Shown: positions 35,301 through 46,949, counted from the stretch's first letter. The stretch: 64,000 nt of DNA from Selaginella moellendorffii (GCF_000143415.4 NW_003314346.1:195939-259938), one strand, 5' to 3'. Notes: generated by a model not told the origin, from the sequence alone. Numbers and translations are program-made.

Positions 35301-35600
35301 TTGGGGCCTTCGGCTTCTCTCTCTATGTCTTTGCGGGCAAGGGCATATCACACTTTTGTAAGCTGGGTGACTCCCAGAGCAGCAAGGGTGGTTAACTTTG
35401 TTGGTAATTTTCCTTGTCAGCGACGGCCGGAAGGTGTCTGAGGTGGTAGCGCATCCGCGTTAGACAAAGAGGTTACCCCCTAACTCATTTAAGTTGGTGC
35501 ATTTCTTACATAGTGTGAGTACCGTGAACTTTTTCTGGAGTTGTTTCCTTGGCAGTATTCTAGACTGGAATATGCATCAATGAGGACATCGATCTTCCCC
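32336..35600 (+). other. Element D internal region, right part (non-coding, 3.3 kb)
   Basis: Long G/T-rich sequence with frequent TTGATG, TTGGTG and TTAGT words and stops in every frame. Frames reach only about 60 codons and none resembles gag or pol. It ends at the purine tract before the 3' LTR. Confidence 0.75.
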
Positions 35601-35613
35601 AAGGGGGGGAGAG
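35601..35613 (+). promoter_or_regulatory. Element D polypurine tract
   Basis: AAGGGGGGGAGAG directly precedes the 3' LTR. Confidence 0.88.
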
Positions 35614-36782
35614 TGTCGCGAATGTGACTTTGAGTATCGAAAGTTACCTGTTGACCAGTCCTTTCGGATATTCTTTCCTTACTACAACGATGGCAGGAGG
35701 TCGGTATTGCTGGATCCGTTATCAGTCTCTGTCTGAGCTAGTTGAGAAACTGGTCATCACATGCGCACTTAGACCGGAAGGGCACTAAGGAAGGAAATCC
35801 TAAGTTGTCATTTGTCAAGCAAACTTGACACGGTGATGAGAAACTTATGATGTTGACTTGCATTTACTAGTGTTGGGAACCCTTGCAATATTGAGCTTGG
35901 TCCCTCAATATTCGCTAGATGATAGCTTACTGTGTTTGCTAAACACCCTCGCTATCATGCCCTTTGTGTTAGTCTCATTTCGGTCCCAAATGCTATTTAT
36001 GAAAAGTGTCCAGATTTGCTCATTTACATATTTACGGAATGTAGAGATGGGCCTGAACACAATGGAGTTCGTCCCGTGTCCAAATTCACAATTTAGGGAC
36101 ATTCTATATTTAGTAAGTTTCGAGCTTGACCCAGAGACTAACTCCTGATACTAAGGGAAGCTTGGGGTGAAAGCCCAAAGCGTGTGTTCCTCAAGGGGGG
36201 GGGGCGGGGGGGGGGGGGCTTTGGGGGGTTCCCAATGTATAATAAGGTTAATGGGTAGGTCTGGCATGGCTGACCCACCTAAGGCATAGTCTAGCTCCCC
36301 CTTGCGGGCTTGTCCTTGTTCTGCGTCCGGGTTGGGTCTAAACCCAAGTTTCATTCCATGCTAACTGGGGGAGTACCCATGCTCTCACGTTACGCCACCG
36401 GTATGCCGAAATAGCGCCAGACTCCGTTTGGCTGTGTTTTGCGTGCTGGTCTTGGCATTAGGATGTTGGTTGCTCCAGGACTATTCCAAGTTGCTCCGGG
36501 CTCTTGTCCCTTCACTCCTTGGGTTGTATGCTCCAGAGTTGCTTCGTGGTTCGGTTCCCATCACTCCTTGGCTCCATGCTTGGGAGTTTGGCACCGTTCC
36601 TTCGGTTCAGTAGGCCCAAGGCCCTCAACCTCGGGTTCCACAACCACTGTTCCTTTGGACACGTGGCATTGTGACATTGTGGCATCTGTCACGTGGCATA
36701 AAGAGGGTTTAGGTTCCGCTTCGTGGTGTAATCCTATGGTAAATCACTATAGGATAAAGGGTAAAAACCATGTGCATTAACA
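35614..36782 (+). repeat. Element D 3' LTR
   Basis: 1,169 bp, TGTCGCGAATG to GCATTAACA. It carries the complete shared module (GGTGAAAGCCCAAAGCGTGTG, an interrupted G run, GGGGTTCCCAATGTATAATAAGG) and is followed by TSD GTATG. Confidence 0.92.
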
Positions 36783-36787
36783 GTATG

Positions 36788-39376
36788 TTAAGGTTACTAA
36801 CCAGATCAAGGTAGCAGAGGAAGATGTCGAGAAGACAACCTGTCGAACATGGTATGGGAGTTTTGAGTTTTTGGTGATGCCCTTTGGGCTATGCAATGCA
36901 CCGGCAATGTTTTCAGCGCTGATGAACCACATCTTTGTACCCTATCTAGATCACTTCATGGTCGTGTATATTGACGACATCCTGATCTATAGCGAGACGC
37001 TAGAAGAACATGCCAAACACTTAACGAAGGTGTTTGAGAAACTAAGGGAACACAAACTGTATGCTAAAGAGAACAAATGCGACTTTGCTCAACAAAAGGT
37101 AAAGTTTCTCAGGCATGTGGTGGGCTAAGATGGGCTCAAGGTGGACCCTAAAATGGTCCAAACGATCCAGGAATGGGAGTGACCATCGAATGTACATGAG
37201 TTGAGGGCGTTTTTGGGGTTATGCAACTGCTACCGAAAATTTATCAAACACTATTCAAGAGTAACCCTGCCTTTAACAGACCAAACGGGTAAAGGGAAGA
37301 TGGTATAGACAGCGGAATGCAAGGCGGCATTTATCCACCTCAAAGAGAAGTTGAGGAAGACACCCGTGTTAGTGTTACTTGACTTTGGTAAAGACGTTGA
37401 GGTAAAAATAGATGCTTTGGACTTTGCATTGGTTGTAGTTTTGAAGTAAGACAACCATCCAGTGGCATTGTTCTCGAAGAAGTTGGACAAGGCTCAGCAA
37501 AAGTGGCCTGCCCATGAGAAGGAATTATTTGTGGTGGTCAAGGTGCTCAAGGAGTGGCGACACTACCTTCGGAGGCATTTCAAAGTTTACACGGATAATG
37601 TGGCAATGAAACACTTCTTGTCACAACCCGACATAAGAGGGAAATAAGGTCGGTGGGCCAATGCTTTGGCTAAGTTTGATTGCGAAATTCTGTATAAACC
37701 TGGGAAGAGCAACATCGTGGCAGATGCTCTAAGTCGAAATGCAAGCTTGAAGTTGGTGATATCTAGCATGACAACAACCTTTTGGGACGATGTGCGAACA
37801 GCATATGAGAACGATGGTCTAGCACAAGAAGTGTTACTGAGGAACCAAGAGGTGCGAGAAGCTCACCAAGGAGGCGAGTTGCTAATAGAAGAGAAAAAAG
37901 ATTATATAGAATGTAATGGACTCATCTATTATAAAAAAACAAGGGTGTATGTTCCTGAAGGGGAACTAAAGAAGGTAGCCTTAGAAGAGTGTCATGACGG
38001 ACCTCTTGCAAGACACAGCAGAGTGCCCAAGATGATGGGCTTACTCAAGAGGAAGCATCACTAGCCAGATATGGCTAAGGACGTTCAAGATTATGTAAAG
38101 ATATGTCTAACATGTCAACAAGTCAAAGCCGTGACTAAGGCTAGTGGGGGCTTGTTACAAAGCATCCCAATTCCAAATCGGCCGTGGAAATGTCTTATGA
38201 TAGACTTCATCACAGAACTCCCTCCAAGTGAGGGGTTCGATGCGATATTCGTGGTGGTGGAACAATTTTCGAAGATGGCACATTTCATACCCACCACAAT
38301 GGAAGTGGATGCGGAAGGTGTGATAAAGCTGTTCTTCAAACAAGTGGTTCGAGTGTGGGGAAGGCCAGAAGAGATCATCTCAGATCGAGATAAGATCTTC
38401 ACCAGTAGGTTCTAGAGGACTCTCCTAGAATAGTATTACACCAAGTTGAAATTCAACACAACCTATCACTCACAAATAAGTATTGGGTATTAAGTTAAGT
38501 TTGATGGCACTAACACTTCTTGACAGACAGACGAACAGAAAGGGTGAATAGGCAGCTGGAGAATTATTTGCCATGTTATTTCTCAGGAGATTAGACCGAT
38601 TGGGTAAGTCATTTGGGACTTGCGGAAATGTGCTATAACAACTCACCACACTCGAGTATCAGGGTGAGTCCATGAGAAGTCATCAATGGGAGCTATTGAA
38701 AGTGCTGTGGAACTTGGCGTGGCTGAGTATTATGGAGAGTTACTTGCAGTGGAGGCATTCACGGCAAAAAGACTCAACATTTGGAATTTAGTGAGGGATT
38801 CCTTGGAACAGGCTCAACAAAGGCAAACCAAATACATGAACCAAAAGCGCCAGGATGTAGAGTTCCAAGTTGGGGAGAAGGTGTGGCTGAACACCAAGAA
38901 CCTTAGGCTACCAAGTGGGATCAGCAGAAAGTTGACCCAAAGGTAAAAATGCATATATTCCTGTAAATGAATTGATCTTGAGTTCCTTAAGCAGGTTCGC
39001 AAGGCCTTACAAGATTGAGGTACGAATCGGTAAAGTGGCTTACCATCTCCGACTTCCTCAAAAGATGGGGAAGATGCACCTAATGTTCCACGTGAACTTG
39101 CTCAAGTCGTACTTTAAGGATCCGCTTCTCAAGGACCAAGTAAGACCTTTACCTGAGGTTATCCAAGGGGAAGAGGAATACAAAGTCGAGGCCATCCTCA
39201 ATGCGCACAAAAACAAGCAACAAGGACACGAGGTGAGAGAGTTCCATGTGAAGTGGAAAGGATTTCCACACTGTGAAGCAACATGGGAACCAAAGAAGAA
39301 CCTAGTGAATGCACGAGATCTAATGGAGGAATTTTTGCAAGGTAGAACTCTATGTACTTATGCAAAGTTCAATTAA
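36788..39376 (+). pseudogene. C2 pol pseudogene, RT to chromodomain
   Basis: Resumes after element D, but about 170 bp of RT (including the RIDLRSGY region) is missing. Recognisable are [11 protein letters not shown] and [12 protein letters not shown], an RNase H region in which the family DASD is DALD, an integrase zinc motif (CLTCQQVK), the integrase core ([11 protein letters not shown]) and a chromodomain ([17 protein letters not shown]). Several TGG, CAG and CAA codons of C1 are TAG or TAA here. Both small introns of C1 are present (38480-38526 and 38943-38994), so they belong to the family. Confidence 0.9.
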
Positions 39377-39778
39377 AGTATCTAATTATGAAGTTGAGCA
39401 ATGGCATATGTTGGGACCCGAAGGCGCGCGGAAGGTAAGTTAATTAGCATGGGTTAGCTAGGTCGACCAGGCATAAGGAACTACACCCAACTCCCCGCGG
39501 GGATGTCGAATCCGTAGACGTATTTTACTGAGGTTAGGTTCGAGTCCCAACCCCCTAGTAAAGCAAGGCTGAGTTCAAGTCCCGACCCCATACTAGGGCA
39601 TGGTGAGGTGAGGGGTATAGGGACACCTATATTTTGTTGTCATGAGCTCTTGGCCGGGGAGGCTAACTTAGGCACACCGATAAGTGGGGGGATGCCCCTG
39701 AAGACATAGGCAACAAGTTGTAGGATTAAAATGAGACGTTCAATGTGGGCATCGAACTTCTTCTATGGGTGGTGAAGT
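39377..39778 (+). other. C2 region between pol and 3' LTR
   Basis: Non-coding. It matches 51776-52178 of C1 closely and ends in CTATGGGTGGTGAAGT, the probable polypurine tract. Confidence 0.8.
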
Positions 39779-39952
39779 TGTAAGGAACCAACTCCCTGAG
39801 ATGTCGTAGGCTAAAGGATCCCCAAAAGCACAACCGATATGATAAAGAGTTCATCGAATGGGACCGAGTTTGAGATCAAGTCCAAGATTGACTTTGAGGA
39901 CTTAGTTAAAAAGCCAAGGTAGTGTTGGTTGGATAGACAAGGTAAGCTGGCA
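39779..39952 (+). repeat. C2 3' LTR remnant, truncated
   Basis: Starts TGTAAGGAACC. After about 120 bp it jumps to the LTR end region (TTAGTTAAAAAGCCAAGG), then stops at GTAAGCTGGCA, about 30 bp short of the normal CA terminus, and runs directly into element E coding sequence. Confidence 0.8.
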
Positions 39953-40553
39953 TCATCTCATGTTAATGATGACTTGGATGATGAAGAGGAAGAAATACTA
40001 ATCAAAACCAAAAAGAAACAGACACAGGGAAAAGACATGAGACATGTATTGAAGAAGTTAACTTTAACTAAACTTAAATAAAGAGTTTTTTGTACAAAAT
40101 GCAAAAATGAAGGACAGTCTGTTTCAGACTGTAAATTCCATTTACCCAAATATCAGATTTATGATAGAGAAGGACATATAGCCAAGAATTGTCAATAGAG
40201 AAATACCACTGAAGTTTCAAGAGTGGAAAATGTTCAACGAGGACCACCACGACAAAATTATCAAGGAAACAACAAACAAGAACAAAGACCACCAAGAAAC
40301 TATTATTACCAAGATAATCAACAATATAATCAAGGATATAATCCCCCACGAAATCAAAACTATAGTCCAGGACAAAATAATTATAAAGGCAATTACAACC
40401 AACAACGATACAATGGACAACTAAACAATTATCAACATCCATAAGGGAACAACTACAACCAAAGCCAACAAAGGCAATATAACAATTATAACAATTAAGC
40501 ATCGCAACAAAATTATCAACCAAGACAAAATCAACCACAAGAAAATCAAACTA
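39953..40553 (+). pseudogene. Element E Gag fragment with zinc-knuckle remnants
   Basis: Reads an acidic and then Lys-rich stretch, then CTKCKNEGQSVSDC and YDREGHIAKNC (second knuckle with the first Cys lost), then a long Gln/Asn/Tyr-rich segment. Stops are at the end of the Lys stretch, after NCQ and twice in the Gln/Asn region. Gag proteins bind RNA and form the particle. Confidence 0.78.
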
Positions 40554-40577
40554 AAGCTCTATTTCGTTAAAGTGGGA
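40554..40577 (+). repeat. Left terminal inverted repeat, copy 3
   Basis: Identical 24 bp to copy 1, with the partner at 60890-60913. Confidence 0.95.
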
Positions 40578-41213
40578 TTTATTCAGTAAAATGGGACTAG
40601 GTACAAATTTTCAAGTATTTGAAAATGACGTGAAATTATATGTTTTTTGTCCAGGGGCTAAACATATCTAGGGCATGGTGACTAGCGCGGTGACTTTGTG
40701 TCCAGACTGAGTCCATCTGGTTGTATAATAAATCTCATTGTCAAGGTGAACAAGCCGAATCTGAAGCTAAAGAAGAGTGATGGCATGCGCGCGCACACTA
40801 TTTGTTTATTCATTGAGCGTGTGGTGAGCTTTCCAAGATGAACGTCATTCCTATTAGCCAGACATATAACTTAATGGTGAGAACATTTAGATATTATTCA
40901 ATGTTATCTTTTTCTAACGAATCTAATTGTGAAGGTGTAGCAAGAGGCATTGCTAGTCTGGAGAAGTCATTTAACTCATTTGACCCTTAGTGTATTTTCA
41001 TGAAACTAAATAACATTCATATTATTAAGGAATTTCTCTAGTACCTTTTTTTTACGACATAGAGGCTTGCATTTCTTTCAAAGGTGATTTAGTAAAAGGC
41101 CTGAGGGCACATGCCATTCTATTTCTCAGACCGGTATTAAGATATACTAGTGCAAAGGGAAAAAGGTATTTGGTGATCAAGTAAATGGCATGAGGGCACA
41201 CGCCATTATAAGC

Positions 41214-41471
41214 CTAAGCGCTAGTGGACACCTCCTTTTTGGTACTCTCAGCGGTACTATCATCCTTCTCCGGGTCAGTTGTTTTGCTTTGGATTGTTGT
41301 CTCTGACGTTACTGGGGCGTTCTCGATAGTTGTTAATGTTGCCGTTTGTTCAGAAAAATGATCACCTGGAGTATAGTACGGGGAGTTTGGAAGACTTATA
41401 TATTCTACATCTTCACCTATCTCCTTCTCCGTCTCCTTTTCTGCCTCATTTACAGATTTTGTGCTTGCCAT
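41214..41471 (-). CDS. Small Ser/Thr/Glu-rich frame of copy 3 (85 aa, hypothetical)
   Basis: ATG at 41471 (MASTKSVNEAEKETEKE...), ending KKEVSTSA. A TTTTAG acceptor lies at 41488-41489, so it may be the last exon of a spliced gene, possibly an alternative 3' end of gene A. The sequence is acidic and low-complexity with no recognised domain. It lies in the 1.1 kb missing from copies 1 and 2. A palindrome follows directly at 41185-41206. Confidence 0.4.
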   Translation of the reverse strand: MASTKSVNEAEKETEKEIGEDVEYISLPNSPYYTPGDHFSEQTATLTTIENAPVTSETTIQSKTTDPEKDDSTAESTKKEVSTSA

Positions 41472-42308
41472 GAGAACGCTCTTCACCCTAAAATATGGAG
41501 TTCGTTGTGTTATAAAAGGAAACCAACACACACGCTGCAAGGGAATGATGGTGTAAGCAACCAAAGGGAACGACTTGAGAGACGATCCATGGGGTTCAAA
41601 TATAGAGGGAAAGGGCCCATGAACAAGAGTGCACCCCCTTTTCCAATCGGTTAAGGGTCTTGGGATATTTAGAGTTAAGCGTCCTTGGGTTTGAATAGTA
41701 CTGGGCTGGGTGACCTCCCGGGAAGTCCAAACTCAGGAGTTTACAGATGGTACATAAAGCGCGTAAGCCCACAATATGGGTTTATGTGCCATTAATATGG
41801 GCCACACGCCATATTATTAGATTTATGCACGTGTGATTGGTAAATGCATATGTCACATCATCTTTGTTTTACCTTACACACTATATCAGGCCTAATGAAC
41901 CATATCACATGTGCGCACATGCTATATATATGGAGAAGTATTATGCAAGGATAGAAAAATTCAATGCATGATTGTGGAGAGCAATGGCATGAAGCCACAT
42001 GCTAAATAACATTTTAGAGAAAGAATTAAAATAGAAACATGCAAACAGTACTGAGTGGACCAAGACTTAGAAGTGCACAATTGAATGAGGTATTTCTAAT
42101 AAATATTTCACTCACCTCATATAGGAATGGCTACCACTCTCAAATGGCGTATCACCTCATGCCATCACCTCGCAATTTGTTATAACAATCCGATGAATTC
42201 ATATTCGGCTTGTTCACCTTGAACTTTAAGTAAGATTTGTTAGAACAACTAAGAATTTATACTTGTTATTTGTATCATCTCACCTAGGAATGGCATAAGG
42301 CCACATGC

Positions 42309-45036
42309 CATCATGCCTCCTCTGATTCAGATTCGGATTGTTCACCTTGAAATAAAATACATTACAAACTTAGTAAAGGAATATTAATGAATCTCACCTT
42401 GAACCCGGGTTACGAATGCTCTTGCTGCATCTCTTGCATGGTCTGGCAAGGTGATGGTGGCACTCTGCTTCCGCATCCAACCATGCACAACATTATCCAC
42501 CGATATGCTCATGCTGGGATCCCTTGGATTCAGCACCCATCTCTTTTCTAGGCAATCCTTCGTATATCTGGAACTTGGCTTGAACCACTCCACAGTTACA
42601 TTGAAGGAGTTAGTTTCCGTGTCCTCCTCTGCATCAGTGATGCAGCGCCCCACCCATATCATTTGTTTTTTATTACTGGGTCTGACAAGCACGACCATTC
42701 CTTTGCAGACCTGTACTGGATTGAATGCTGAATCCGGCTTCTTGTTCCTCGGCCCACAATAGTGTTCCTCAACATCGTTATCTGTCACTGCATTTCCAGA
42801 GGACATTGTTCCGCTACTATCTGGTGCTCTGGGTTCTAGCCAAAAGGACTCTTCCAATTCTTCATATACAACCGGCCCATTTTGGATAGCAGATATAATC
42901 TTCTCCCAGTATTCAAGCAAAGGCTTGCACCTCTTAAAATAGGATTCTCCACCAAACACCAACCCCCTCTTCCAGAAGGCAATATGCTGTCTAATCCCGG
43001 CCATTATACTTTCCTGGTCTTTGAGTCCATCCGGGTGCATCGGCCGTGGGGAACCCTGAGGAATCATAGACGTACATGTTTTTGTTCTCACTGCCAGCAT
43101 TGTCTGTATGGAGCAGAAGATGGGGTGGAAGGCCATATCGGCCGCAAGAACTTCCTTGAGATTCTGCTTCATTTGGATGAGGCTGTGCATTCACCGGGCG
43201 ACCAGCCTCGTCGGAATGGCATGAGGCCTCACGTGATAACCCTACAATCTGACGGCCAACATATTCACTAGGATGGTATGGGGCCCCACGCGATACTGCA
43301 AGCCTTTGCTCCTCCTCCAGCTGAACCCTGTATGGGGTTCGATTGACAAGGGCCTTATGCAAGGGTTGGCCGTTCAGCTCAGTCTGCGCACTTTGCAGAG
43401 ACCTTAAGTGTTTTGCTAGGGACGCAATCATCATGTTTGCACCCCCGCCACCCCATAGAGGTACAAAGAAGTTCCCATAGTTCTGGGCACCATGCCCATG
43501 AGCGATTATGCCAAACAGAGACACAGGCAGCTCCATGGATGAAGAGATTGCCTTGGGGGCAGGATTGAGTCGAGGTAAGCACGTCTTTTTCTGGTCCATT
43601 TTGTCGTGGATGATGCAGAGGTAAGAGTCCGGTCTCTCCATGGAGAGAATCATGTTATGATAAGATGCAGTCCTACAGCTTCTCTGTTCGATGTTGTGGT
43701 CGAGCCGCCTTCTAACCAACGTCTCTCGCTCTTGAGCGCTGCAAGAATTCTTCGACAAAGCCATTTTGATAGCAGTGCACTCGTCACACTTTGAAAAGCT
43801 GGAGTACTTTCCTATACTCACATCCCTGAACCTGTTTCTCCACAATCTACTAAATCTAGATCGGCTCAGCTTCCTGTAGCCATTACTCTGGAGTTCCCGA
43901 TTCACATCTTCCAATATGGCCCTCTTGGTATACATGGAAGGGAGAACTCGTTGGGTGTCTCGTGTTCCATCTTCCAAGAGGCAGGTTTTCTGTGGTTGCT
44001 GCTCGCTACATGTCTCGACAAACCTCTTGAAGATTGCCTCTCCATATACAACATGACCCCTGGTTTTGTGCGTACCGTCGTTCCCATGGACTGCCTGTTG
44101 AACCCTTTATTCCTCGAACTCAGTTTTGATTCTGTAGAATGTGGTTCGAGGGACTCCATATATGATTCTCCATGCCTTCATGCAGACCAAACCCCTCTGG
44201 AAGACCATGCCCCCCACCTGATGTTCTGAAGCATCAACAGATGACCATAATGCCTTATACACAAAATTGCGAGCTACCTTCCAGGACAATGTCTTGTATC
44301 TTGCTCTCTCCTCTTCAATAGCATCCCAATCAGCATGTTGACAGCACCTCCTCTTGCAACAAGCAACTGTCGAGACCATTCGAACCTCCATCGCCATTTT
44401 CTGCCTTTTCGGTTCGTTGCTCAGATCCCTTTGGCTGCGCTTTAGGAAGGTGTACTTTCTTTTCCCATGAAGAGATGTTCTGTCATCAGTTGTAGTGGTG
44501 TTTGATTGTGAATCCTTCACATTCTCAAACACTAAGTGCCTCAATTTCCACCGCACAATGCTTCCAATAGTCAGACTGTTTTCTTCTGTGTCAACAACCT
44601 CTAAAATCGCAACTCCAATATCATCCCAGCCCAATTCTTGATTAGCAACCGCATCTCTTGGATCGACAACTGTGGCTAAGCTCTCAGCTACCACCTCCCC
44701 CTCGGGGTTGTTTAGAAACACCTTTTCCTGAATCCATGTAGCACGGTTCTTAAGATCCACGGAGGGAACATGCGTCGCACTTGTGCTGTCCCCAACATCT
44801 GCTTTCTTCTGAAGATTTTTCAAGGCAACAACAACATTTACCCCGACGACTGTCTCTCCTCGTTCAATAGCGACCACATTCCCATCGAAGACAGTCTCTA
44901 CTGATACAGTAGCATTGCATTCCCCAAGCCTTTGCAAGTGTATAACAAAGTTTCGATCCATAGACACAAGGGTCCCTTTTGCAACTCTCTTCCCACCATT
45001 CAAAATGTAAACCTTTTCCCCAACCCTGAAGGCCAT
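42309..45036 (-). pseudogene. Gene A, disrupted (copy 3)
   Basis: Starts at the same ATG as copies 1 and 2. A CAA-to-TAA change stops the frame near 44107. A deletion of about 430 bp at about 43069, relative to copy 1, removes the region from after DNAGSENKN through GHTHEDVDAMFSHL and beyond, and shifts the frame. The C-terminal part (to 42384) and the optional acidic last exon (42309-42343) remain. The copy cannot make an active enzyme, so copy 3 would need gene A from elsewhere. Confidence 0.88.
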
Positions 45037-45401
45037 TCTGAAAGTGCAGAAAAGAAGTTAAGACCATACAAAAAATGATTGGAGAATGGCCTAAATCATA
45101 ACATACCAAACAACCTCAATAGCATGAGGCCACATGCCATTATTCAAACATGCTATTGACACCCATGTGAAATTTTGCATTCACAAAATTGGCATGAGCC
45201 CTCATGCTATCTTGATATACACACAGCTGCAGGCAAGTAAAAACATACATGACAATACGCTAGCCATGAAATTGCAAGGGCCCAAGATGGCATGTGGCCT
45301 CATGCCATTTCTAAATGTGGTCCTAAGCCATTCCATGGTGAACATACCAGGAAGCACAAGTGCCGAATATCAAGAGGAAGTGGTAGCCACACCAAAGACA
45401 G

Positions 45402-45530
45402 TGCCGCTCGCAACATTGCAACTACTCGTAGCGCCGCTCGCAACACCGCAACTGCTCGTAGCACCGCTCGCACAAACTGCCACTCGCATAAACTGCCGCT
45501 CGCAATGGCACTCGCAATGCCGCAACCGCT
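45402..45530. repeat. GC-rich tandem repeat in copy 3
   Basis: GCCGCTCGCAAC / ACTGCTCGTAGC units homologous to 9356-9482. Confidence 0.8.
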
Positions 45531-45798
45531 TGTAGACGCATAAACCACAGCTCACAATGCCGCTTACACAAGCAGCGCTCACTGCGCTCAGCAGAACCAA
45601 GAACACGGCACACAAAAATGATAGACCTAGGAATGAGTTCGAGAATTCAAAAATAACACACGCTTGAACGTCACATCAAATCCTCTGACAAACCAGATTT
45701 TATGATTCCTCTGATAAATTTCAAACTGAGTAGCTTCTAGACTTTGCTATCGGAGGTTGAACTTTGTCACATCATGTCCTTGCCTCGATCCAGCTATG

Positions 45799-46946
45799 TG
45801 TAAGGAACCGACTCCCCGAGATGTCGTAGGCTAAAGGATCCCCAAAAGCTTGACCGAAGTGACAAAGAGTTCATCGGATGGGACCAAGTCGAGGATCGAG
45901 TCCAAGACCGACTCTAGGACCGAGTTCGAGATAGAGTCCGGAATCGAATCCGAGACCGACTCGGGGACCGAGTTCGAGTCCGAGTTCGAGACCGAGTTCG
46001 AGACGGAGTCCGGATCCGAAATCGGGTCCGAGACTGAGTCCGAGGTCGAGTCCGAGGTCGGGTCCGAGATCGGGTCCGAGATCGAGTCCGTGATCGAGTC
46101 CGAACCCGAATCCGAAGTCGGATCCGAAATCGGGTCCGAGATCGAGCCAGAGACTAAGTCCAAATACTAATACGGGTCAAGGGGTGAAAGCCCAAAGCGT
46201 GCATCTCCCGGGGGGGGGGGGGCTGCAGGGGGTTCCAAAAGTATAGTAGGGATAGTGAGGTCTAGGAATCAGTCTTGAAGGAATTCTCCAGTTGGGCTTC
46301 CAAACCGACTTGAGGTTGGGACTGGGACCGAGGGGCCTTGGGTGGGAGTGAGCATGGGCTTGGCTGGTGCCGGAGGGGCCACCCAGAGAAGTGCTCAAGA
46401 GCAGCTCCCACTCCCGAAAGGGAAACCGGTTGCGGTGCTCCCGGCTCAGGTGGAGTGGTGCCCCACTTGAGTACCTTGTGGCTCATTGGTCCTCGCCCTT
46501 CCGGGGGCTTGGGCCTTTCCTTCGGGATGGAAGAGGGGGGGTAGAGGTACCCATACCGGGCCGTTAGGCCACGGTGTTTCGCCCCGACGTCCCGAAGCAA
46601 GTACTGCACCCAAGGCTTGGGATTTAGAGGGTCCCATGATCAAGCCTTGTGATACCTTGGGGTGTTAGGAATCTGGAGGCTTGGTGTGCTTGGCTGCTTG
46701 TGCCTGCGGGGAGTGTAGCCGAACCTTAAGTCCAGTCTAACCCGGGGAGGGGGATTGGGAGAGATTTGGGAATCCGTAGATGGATGGCTAACACTCCGTT
46801 GCTCGTGCAGTAAGTAGTTGAAACCAAGTAGGAGCTGGCACCATAGGCGAGAACCTTGGCGAGGGAACTTAGCACAAGCCAAGGCGGAGTTGGTCGGATA
46901 GGCGAGGTAAGCTGGCAAATTGGAAAGGAAAAATTTGTGGCTTACA
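45799..46946 (+). repeat. C1 5' LTR
   Basis: TGTAAGGAACC to GGCTTACA. It contains a GAGTCCGAGATC-type minisatellite (45885-46165), the GAAAGCCCAAAGCG module with a G run, and GGTTCCAAAAGTATAGTAGG, which may include the promoter region. Confidence 0.95.
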
Positions 46947-46949
46947 ATT

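Larger units (their letters stand above)
17064..36782 (+). mobile_element. LTR element D, non-coding (LARD-like), holding element B
   Basis: LTRs at 17064-18143 and 35614-36782 flank an internal region of about 4.3 kb (18144-19174 plus 32336-35613). TSD GTATG lies at 17059-17063 and 36783-36787, within the C2 RT region. A primer binding site and a purine tract are in place. The internal region has no frame resembling gag or pol. It is rich in TTG and GTT words and seems never to have coded, so it probably depended on another element's proteins. Confidence 0.92.
4151..39952 (+). mobile_element. Degenerate chromovirus C2 (Ty3/gypsy), split by two insertions
   Basis: This is a decayed copy of the family represented by C1 at 45799-53325. 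Its pieces are the 5' LTR (4151-5023 plus 14875-15013), the leader and gag to early pol (15014-17063), RT to chromodomain (36788-39376), the 3' untranslated part (39377-39778) and a short 3' LTR remnant (39779-39952). DNA transposon copy 1 interrupts the 5' LTR and element D interrupts pol. Joining the flanks minus one TSD copy recovers C1-like sequence at both sites. The coding region has many stop codons and a deletion of roughly 170 bp in RT, so it cannot be autonomous. Confidence 0.9.

Noticed and set aside
40223-40444. Host Gln/Asn-rich (prion-like) protein gene
   Set aside because: It directly follows zinc-knuckle remnants, and its frame continues after the transposon into gypsy protease and RT, so it is the Gag tail of element E.
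46210-46222. G runs as sequencing artefacts
   Set aside because: They occur at the same LTR position in many independent copies with different lengths, so they are genuine, although exact lengths may be unreliable.
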